Below, piece after piece: positions 6,614-11,149 of a stretch of 11,149 nt of DNA (positions are counted from its first letter, which is position 1; each line of letters begins with the position of its first letter). The stretch comes from JAAGZL01 sp964628835. GTDB taxonomy: Bacteria > Pseudomonadota > Gammaproteobacteria > Chromatiales > Chromatiaceae. Made by a program: the position numbers and the translations under genes. The notes below the pieces were generated by a model. That model was not told where the DNA came from and searched no databases. It saw only the letters and a list, made by a program, of their open reading frames with translations. The DNA lies in assembly GCA_964628835.1 (NCBI GenBank), contig CAZVME010000092.1:1-11149 (forward strand). Reading direction: 5' to 3'.

Positions 6614-7618
6614 ATGAAAAGACAGATTTTAGCCGCAGCCATTGCCGCCGTAGTTGCAGTTCCTGTAACTGCCACCGCTGGTGACGTAACCCTGTACGGC
6701 GTCATGCACATGAGCATCGATAGCCTCGACAACAAAAATAATAGTGGTGCTGGTCCAGGTGGTTCCGCCAACTGGGATGGCGGCACTGACATGGTTGACG
6801 GTTCCAGCGTACAGAGCCATTTCTCCAGATTCGGCATCAAGGGTACCGAAGACCTGGGTAACGGCCTGAGCGCCTTCTTCCAGATGGAGTTCCACCTGGT
6901 AGACGCCGAAGATGGTGGTGATCTGACAAACGGCCGTAACACCTTCGTTGGCCTGGCCGGCAACTGGGGTAAGGTAGCTCTGGGTCACAACGACAGCCCA
7001 TACAAGAAGTCCACCGGTTCTCTGGAGCTGTTCCCTAGCATCCAGGGCGATTACAACCAGCTGGGTATTGAGGACGAGCGTCTGGGTAACAGCCTGTTCT
7101 ACTACAGCCCGAACTGGAATGGTTTCTCCTTCGGTGCGGCCATCACCATGCCTTCCGAAGACGATAACGAAGATGGCGTTGAAGGCTCCTCACTGGCAGG
7201 CACCTACAAGAACGGTCCTTGGTTCGCATCTCTGGCCTATGAAGAATTTTCTCAGGATCATGCAGACGACACTCTGGGTACGAGTATAGACAAGTGGCGT
7301 TTAGGTCTAGGTTGGACAGCTAACGCACTCCACGTTGGCTTCATCTATGAAGATCGTGATGGTGATGAGGGCGATAGGGGTGACAACGAGGAATCCTGGC
7401 AGATTTCAGGTAGCTACACCTTCGGTAATAATGTACTCAAGGCCGCTTATGGTGAACAGGAAGATTATGCGGATGACGATCACGAGCAGTTCAGCATCGG
7501 TCTGGATCACAAGCTGAGCAAGCGTACCAAGGTCTATGCTGTATACGCAGACCATGACAGTGATGATAATAGCGAAGACTGGGATAGCTTCGGTGTTGGT
7601 ATCGTACACAAGTTCTAA
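6614..7618 (+). CDS. General outer-membrane porin
   Basis: A 334-aa beta-barrel porin for passive uptake of small solutes across the outer membrane, most likely trimeric with 16 strands as in its family. The start is ATG 6614, with AGGAG (6602-6606) seven bases upstream; a longer frame from GTG 6542 would spoil the signal peptide. Residues 1-22 are the signal peptide (cleavage ATA/G). VTLYGVMHMSID (25-36), SRFGIKGTEDLGNGLSAFFQ (about 71-90), and the NTFVGLAGNWGKVALGHND stretch are typical of the Gram-negative porin family. The protein ends HKF, the Phe needed for barrel assembly. It is unusually rich in Asp/Glu, with D/E clusters in probable loops, which may favour cation passage. It has its own promoter and terminator and sits inside the inserted segment. 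Confidence 0.93.
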   Translation: MKRQILAAAIAAVVAVPVTATAGDVTLYGVMHMSIDSLDNKNNSGAGPGGSANWDGGTDMVDGSSVQSHFSRFGIKGTEDLGNGLSAFFQMEFHLVDAEDGGDLTNGRNTFVGLAGNWGKVALGHNDSPYKKSTGSLELFPSIQGDYNQLGIEDERLGNSLFYYSPNWNGFSFGAAITMPSEDDNEDGVEGSSLAGTYKNGPWFASLAYEEFSQDHADDTLGTSIDKWRLGLGWTANALHVGFIYEDRDGDEGDRGDNEESWQISGSYTFGNNVLKAAYGEQEDYADDDHEQFSIGLDHKLSKRTKVYAVYADHDSDDNSEDWDSFGVGIVHKF

Positions 7619-7641
7619 GTTTGTTTGGAACCTGAGTAGTT

Positions 7642-7668
7642 AAACGGGGCCTTCGGGCCCCGTTTTTT
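7642..7668 (+). terminator. Rho-independent terminator after the porin gene
   Basis: An 8-bp G/C-rich stem, ACGGGGCC (7644-7651) with GGCCCCGT (7656-7663), closes a stable TTCG tetraloop and is followed by six T. It starts about 25 bp after the porin stop. Confidence 0.95.
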
Positions 7669-7800
7669 ATTGTGCGGGGTTTGTTTGACACCCAGAGTCT
7701 GACTTGCTTGTCCCTATATCGTTGCAATCAACTCCAACCATTGCCGCTTTTTTTGTGTGCTTTTGTCAATTCAAGAAGAATTTTGAGTATTAGCAGGCTA

Positions 7801-7818
7801 TGGGGTGAATTTACCCCA
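7801..7818. repeat. Near-perfect 18-bp palindrome
   Basis: TGGGGTGAATTTACCCCA is a palindrome with one mismatched pair (8 of 9 matched). It lies in the gene-free stretch 7669-7868 between the porin terminator and the right junction copy. It could be an operator, a small hairpin or a scar of the insertion; no transcription unit that it would control is evident. The rest of this stretch shows nothing I can name. Confidence 0.4.
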
Positions 7819-7868
7819 CCCCCTTCTATAGGGCTAAATGAATTTGCTTTCAGCAGATGCAGCGCTTT

Positions 7869-7924
7869 GCGCCATCACAACCACACCTGGCCTGGGCTTC
7901 AACCCCCTACAGCTGATCCAGTAA
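7869..7924 (+). pseudogene. Relic 3' end of a menC gene
   Basis: The frame reads AITTTPGLGFNPLQLIQ and then TAA (7922-7924), matching the menC end AITIPATPGLGFTPYT at the opposite side of the insert. Relative to menC it lacks 6 bp and carries one extra base (near 7901-7905) that shifts the frame past the menC stop. Only about 18 codons remain; upstream of 7869 the homology stops. An ATG at 7838 opens this frame, but there is no sign that it is used. Confidence 0.75.
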
Positions 7925-7981
7925 CTCGGTCAGGCCCCTTCGATCCAGCTTGCCCATGCCATTACATGGCAACGCCGCTAC
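7869..7981. repeat. Right copy of the duplicated menC/menE junction
   Basis: A 113-bp direct repeat of 5645-5762. Here the menE part is the real 3' end of the intact gene and the menC part is a fragment, the mirror of the left copy, in which menC is intact and menE is the fragment. Confidence 0.9.
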
Positions 7982-9319
7982 TACAACGAAACGCCTGGGG
8001 CGCAGGCTCGACGGGATATTGCTGCGACACCACTCCTCCAACTGTCCGGCTGTCACACTACCCATATACAACGCCACCAGGATCTGGCCCCAGTGGTCAT
8101 CCGCCTGCCCACTCACCGCCACCGCATCCACGCCGGGACAGGCAGTAATCAGATCTTCAACCTCAACCGGGTGGATACTCCTGCCCCCGGATATCAGCAC
8201 ATCATCGGCCCGCCCCAGCACCCTGAGTCGTCCCGACTCGCCCAGCTCACCCAGATCTCCACTCTCAAACCAACCGCCCTCCAGCAGCCCCTGGCCGGGA
8301 GATCTATCTGGATTAGCGTAGCCCTGCATCACCGCAGAGCCGCGCAGCATAATCCGTCCCCGTCCCGATATGGCCAGCTCAAACCCATCCAGAGGCAGAC
8401 CCACTTCACCGGTAACTGTTCCAGCCGACGCACCATCCTGATACACACACAGCGATGCAGTCTCACTCATACCGTAACTGACACATAGTGGCCAGCCTGC
8501 GGCATGGGCTCGTTCCGCCAGCTTTGTATCCAAAGGCCCACCACCCAGCAGGACCACAGCCAGGCCTGCAGGCGGCGGGGCATCCCGGGCAACATCCAGC
8601 AGCTGCGCCAACATGGCCGGCACCAGAGAGATATGGCTTACCCGGTGCCGTTGCAGATCAGACCACACCGCAACTGCGTCAAAGCCCTGGTGCAGCAACA
8701 CCCCGGCCCCGACATCCAGACAGCGGTACAGGATAGAGAGACCACCGATGTGAAACAACGGCAGGCAGCATAGCCAGAGATCATTCTGCCGCAGCCGCAA
8801 TAGCCCAATAGTTGCAGCGGCACTTGCAGCCAGATTTCTCCCAGACAGCATCACCCCCTTGGGGTCACCCTCAGTGCCACTGGTGGCGATGATGAGTTGG
8901 GTATCCGCAGCAGTTCCCGCAGCCCCCAACGCTGCCAACCCCTCGGTCGCAGATGGTTCTGAAAGTGATGTAAACGGGGTCAGCTTTACCCCTGCCGGGG
9001 GATCGACAATTTCCGCATCGATTACCAGCAGGTCGCAACCCACTTCAGACAGCAACCGGTTGCGCCGCTCACCTGCCATGGCCGGATCCAGCGGGAACAT
9101 GGTCAGCCCCAGAACTCGAGCCGCATATACCATCCGGGCAGCCCGGATGGACGCTGTCGTCAGCAGCGCCACCACAGCACCCGGCCGCACCCCCTGCCCG
9201 GCCAGACCACAGGCCAGCCCCTCCGCCTCCAGGGACAGCTCCCTATAGCTGAGTTGGCGCCCGGCATGCACCAGGGCAAGGGCATCCAGGGATAAATGGT
9301 AGGAAAAGGGACCGGTCAT
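7907..9319 (-). CDS. menE: o-Succinylbenzoate--CoA ligase
   Basis: Adenylates o-succinylbenzoate with ATP and forms its CoA thioester, the step after MenC. The 470-aa length is usual for MenE. The adenylate-forming motifs are in order: the P-loop TSGTEGDPKG (146-155), LFHIGG (188-193), YGMSETAS (282-289), GWFESGDLG (349-357), GRADDVLISGGRSIHPVEVE (369-388) and NGMGKLDRR (453-461) with catalytic K457. LPCN replaces the more usual LPRN just before that Lys. The ATG at 9319 has no clear Shine-Dalgarno; the frame stays open upstream without another ATG nearby, so a non-ATG start a few codons earlier is possible. The small WGR-like gene is divergent (97 bp between starts). The 3' end overlaps a menC relic. 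Confidence 0.92.
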   Translation of the reverse strand: MTGPFSYHLSLDALALVHAGRQLSYRELSLEAEGLACGLAGQGVRPGAVVALLTTASIRAARMVYAARVLGLTMFPLDPAMAGERRNRLLSEVGCDLLVIDAEIVDPPAGVKLTPFTSLSEPSATEGLAALGAAGTAADTQLIIATSGTEGDPKGVMLSGRNLAASAAATIGLLRLRQNDLWLCCLPLFHIGGLSILYRCLDVGAGVLLHQGFDAVAVWSDLQRHRVSHISLVPAMLAQLLDVARDAPPPAGLAVVLLGGGPLDTKLAERAHAAGWPLCVSYGMSETASLCVYQDGASAGTVTGEVGLPLDGFELAISGRGRIMLRGSAVMQGYANPDRSPGQGLLEGGWFESGDLGELGESGRLRVLGRADDVLISGGRSIHPVEVEDLITACPGVDAVAVSGQADDHWGQILVALYMGSVTAGQLEEWCRSNIPSSLRPRRFVVVAALPCNGMGKLDRRGLTELLDQL

Positions 9320-9416
9320 CGTATTGAATAGCTCAAACTCATCACACCATTGCCCAAGGAAAGGGCGTATCTGAATAGCCTAGCCCACCCTTGCCACAAG
9401 GTATACCATAGCAGGC

Positions 9417-9674
9417 ATGCGTATCTACATGCAGACAATGCAGGGCCCGGATCAGCCACTGCGCTTTTATCAGCTACACCTGCAGAAGGACCTTCTGGGC
9501 AGCTGGATTCTGGTGCGCGAATCCGGCTTCCAGGGCAATCGCGGCCAGGTAAAACGCAGCTATTTCAAGCATAGAAACGAGGCGGAACAGGCCATGTCCA
9601 GACTGCGGGATATGCAGGCCAAGCGCGGCTACCGGGTTGTCTACAAAGAGGGTAGCCCCAGAGAAGCTGGATAA
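9417..9674 (+). CDS. Small WGR-like domain protein
   Basis: Protein of 85 aa consisting almost wholly of one domain. RFYQLHLQKDLLGSWILVRE (16-35), then SGFQGNRGQVKRSYF, EAEQAMSRL (55-63) and KRGY (69-72), follow the layout of WGR domains: FYxLxLxxDLxGxWxLxRxWGRxG, then an EA helix and a terminal RGY. The tripeptide WGR itself is not present; ESGF stands in its place. WGR domains occur in PARPs and in small bacterial proteins, where they are thought to bind nucleic acid, but the role here is unknown. The ATG at 9417 has only a weak purine stretch (agcagg); ATG 9429 is an alternative. It is basic, has no signal peptide, and is divergent from menE. The following 9675-9833 is gene-free and shows no clear terminator. 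Confidence 0.75.
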   Translation: MRIYMQTMQGPDQPLRFYQLHLQKDLLGSWILVRESGFQGNRGQVKRSYFKHRNEAEQAMSRLRDMQAKRGYRVVYKEGSPREAG

Positions 9675-9833
9675 CCTGTAGCAACTCAGATCCGGGTCAG
9701 ACAGTCAGTATCAGCTTTACTCCAACCATAACCTGAATATACCTAACCCCCCAGACTAATGTGGACGCTCATAATCTTTGGGGCTTCATCGTCCTTGCGA
9801 CTAAGCGGACATGGGATAACAATTTTGCCCTTG

Positions 9834-10484
9834 TCAGCGCCGACTCAAAGATACAGCGACAAACCCTCCCAAGGGAAGCTGGTTTGGTAGCAACGCCTCG
9901 GCCCATCGGCCCAGCATATTTCCCTGAGGGGAAAAAACGGCGCTCAGAATCCTGGCCTCCGCAGGGGCGGGTGTTAGCATAGGTATCCACCCTTGCTGCA
10001 CCTCCTTTACTGTGTCCCAGCGCGCTTCTCTGTAACTGCCACGCCCGTGTTTTTGCCTATACAACAGGCTCTGGCGATTGAGCAGACCAAGAACCAGGGT
10101 GTGACGGGTAACGCGCCATATCTCTTGCAGCGCCTCCAGCGGGTGATCAATAAAGCACAGGCTGGTAATGGCAACTGTGTGATCGAAGCAGTCAGCAGGA
10201 AAAGGCAGATTCACTGCGCTCCCCAGTAAGAAGCGTATGTCGCCATCCTGTTGCGCGGCGAAGTCAATGGCCTGGAGGTCAGGATCAATCCCGGTAACCG
10301 ACAAACCCGCCCGGGCAAAGCGACGACTGAAGTGACCGGTTCCACAACCCACATCCAGTAATGAGCCACCTTCTTTAGGGCCTAATAGATCCTGTAACAG
10401 ACCGAATTCACAATCACTGATCCAGCGCCCACGCGGGGTGTGATACCAGGCCTCATAGGCAACCGGATCAGTGGCGTTTTTCAT
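9834..10484 (-). CDS. Class I SAM-dependent methyltransferase
   Basis: Soluble protein of 216 aa with a Rossmann methyltransferase fold of the Methyltransf_11 type. Motif I is LLDVGCGTG (42-50), followed by VTGIDPD, whose acidic end would hold the SAM ribose, then GSAVNLPFPADCFDHTVAITSLCFIDHP (motifs II-III) and EIWRVTRHTLVLG. The substrate cannot be told from the sequence; UbiE/BioC-like and small-molecule methyltransferases share these marks. The start lies inside the end of the upstream cytochrome gene (17-nt overlap) behind a weak purine-rich site, so translation is probably coupled. The overlap suggests joint expression, though not necessarily a joint function. Confidence 0.87.
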   Translation of the reverse strand: MKNATDPVAYEAWYHTPRGRWISDCEFGLLQDLLGPKEGGSLLDVGCGTGHFSRRFARAGLSVTGIDPDLQAIDFAAQQDGDIRFLLGSAVNLPFPADCFDHTVAITSLCFIDHPLEALQEIWRVTRHTLVLGLLNRQSLLYRQKHGRGSYREARWDTVKEVQQGWIPMLTPAPAEARILSAVFSPQGNMLGRWAEALLPNQLPLGGFVAVSLSRR

Positions 10485-11149
10485 CTTCTATACTGGTGTG
10501 ATTTTTAGCCGCACGGGCATCTGTCTGCAGCCGCTCTTCCAACCCCTTATGCCGATGTGATTCGGCATATGCAGCACGGATACGAATCAGATCGCCATCC
10601 ATTGCCGGCTGTCCATGCCACCATTGATAATCCGGTGATTGGTGGCCCACACCATAGAGAATATTCTTTCGGTGATAAATCAAGCGCTGGCGCAATTTAG
10701 ATAGCACATCAGTCTGACTGTCAGCAGCAGCGGCAAGCAACTCCTCTCCTTCCAGCAGTTTCAGGTCTGCAATCTCCAGTTGGCGTTTCCCATTCGCAAA
10801 CTGTTCGCGAATATAGCGCGGGCTATGACAACCGGCACAGATCCATTGGCGCAGTCCAGGGCCACGACTGGATGCCATGGTATCGCCATGGTCGCTGTTA
10901 TGGAGATGACAGTAGCTGCAACTCGGAACGCGGTAATTACCGCGTTGCAACGGTTGCCGCCAATCCTGTCTATTTTCAGTGAGGCGGTTTATAGCGCCAT
11001 GTTTGGATGTGGAGTAACTATGGCTGGCTGGACCCTTGTGACAACCGGTACAACTGAGGTTTTTTCTTGCCTTGGCATTCGCCTCCTTGTGTCGATCACC
11101 ATGACAACTGCTGCAACTGAGCCCAGAGGCAGCTGCATGCGGTCCCACC
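10468..11149 (-). CDS. Multiheme c-type cytochrome, HAO-like, partial
   Basis: The N-terminal part lies beyond the window; the first visible codon (GTG) is almost certainly internal. The 227 or so visible residues hold four CxxCH heme sites: CSSCH, CTGCH, CSYCH and CAGCH (fragment residues 12-16, 33-37, 77-81, 104-108). Between them, SKHGAINRL and RVPSCSYCH resemble the heme-binding region of octaheme hydroxylamine-oxidoreductase-like cytochromes, and the C-terminal YHRKNILYGVGHQSPDYQWW (157-176) resembles their helical tail. It would act in the periplasm, moving electrons to or from nitrogen or sulfur compounds; the substrate and direction are not visible. The C-terminus is charged and lacks an obvious membrane anchor. 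It overlaps the methyltransferase gene by 17 nt. Confidence 0.82.
   Translation of the reverse strand, partial: VGPHAAASGLSCSSCHGDRHKEANAKARKNLSCTGCHKGPASHSYSTSKHGAINRLTENRQDWRQPLQRGNYRVPSCSYCHLHNSDHGDTMASSRGPGLRQWICAGCHSPRYIREQFANGKRQLEIADLKLLEGEELLAAAADSQTDVLSKLRQRLIYHRKNILYGVGHQSPDYQWWHGQPAMDGDLIRIRAAYAESHRHKGLEERLQTDARAAKNHTSIEDEKRH

Larger units (their letters stand above)
5763..7868. mobile_element. Inserted segment between the menC/menE junction copies
   Basis: About 2.1 kb lies between the two direct copies of the junction. It contains a decayed IS91-family transposase (minus strand) at the left end and a complete porin gene. The left border is CTTG on the plus strand, i.e. CAAG on the minus strand just beyond the transposase 3' end. 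IS91-type elements insert with the oriIS end, which lies on that side, next to GAAC or CAAG. The right border is placed only by loss of homology and shows no terminal signature that I can name. Whether the porin arrived with the element is inferred. Confidence 0.5.

Noticed and set aside
8093..8488. Plus-strand open frames across 7950-8773
   Set aside because: All lie opposite menE, which has a full set of adenylation motifs; Pro/His/Arg-rich translations are typical of GC-rich antisense frames.
9761..9990. Small open frames on both strands between the WGR-like gene and the methyltransferase
   Set aside because: They mostly overlap the methyltransferase 3' end, lack ribosome binding sites and have no recognisable content.

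Overview
The window looks like chromosomal DNA of a Gram-negative gammaproteobacterium, moderately GC-rich in its core genes. It has a general outer-membrane porin with a C-terminal Phe, several signal peptides, menaquinone genes (menC, menE) and a multiheme c-type cytochrome of the hydroxylamine-oxidoreductase (HAO) type. Menaquinone plus multiheme cytochromes suggests flexible or anaerobic respiration; sulfur- or nitrogen-metabolising lineages would fit, but the sequence does not fix the species.

Layout. (1) 53-2033: an AT-richer accessory stretch with a secreted phospholipase A2-like protein (53-1501), which carries an internal run of six perfect 9-bp repeats, then a small exported protein of unknown function (1629-2033). 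(2) 2171-4119: core metabolism, ndk and a stand-alone trpB, separated by an intergenic repeat of rRNA-like 'gcaaagacgc' character; trpB ends at a strong terminator. (3) 4253-5697: a DUF302 protein translationally coupled (GTGA overlap) to menC. (4) 5645-7981: an insertion scar. A roughly 115-bp sequence holding the convergent 3' ends of menC and menE occurs twice, in direct orientation. Between the copies lie a decayed IS91-family (Y2 transposase) gene and an intact porin gene with its own promoter and terminator. (5) 7907-9319: intact menE on the minus strand. (6) 9417-9674: a small WGR-like protein. (7) 9834-11149 (minus): a SAM-dependent methyltransferase overlapping the 3' end of a multiheme cytochrome that runs off the window.

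How the genes fit together. MenC makes o-succinylbenzoate and MenE activates it to the CoA thioester, which are consecutive steps of menaquinone synthesis. The two genes were evidently once directly convergent, with overlapping stops. The relic menE tail left of the insert and the intact menE right of it differ at about 14% of positions by hand count. The left relic breaks exactly at a CAAG tetranucleotide, the target type of IS91 elements. The simplest reading is that one menE allele was broken by an IS91-like element and that a second menC-tail/menE copy, brought in or duplicated, restored the function.

The two points most worth following are the PLA2-like secreted protein and the menC/menE insertion scar.
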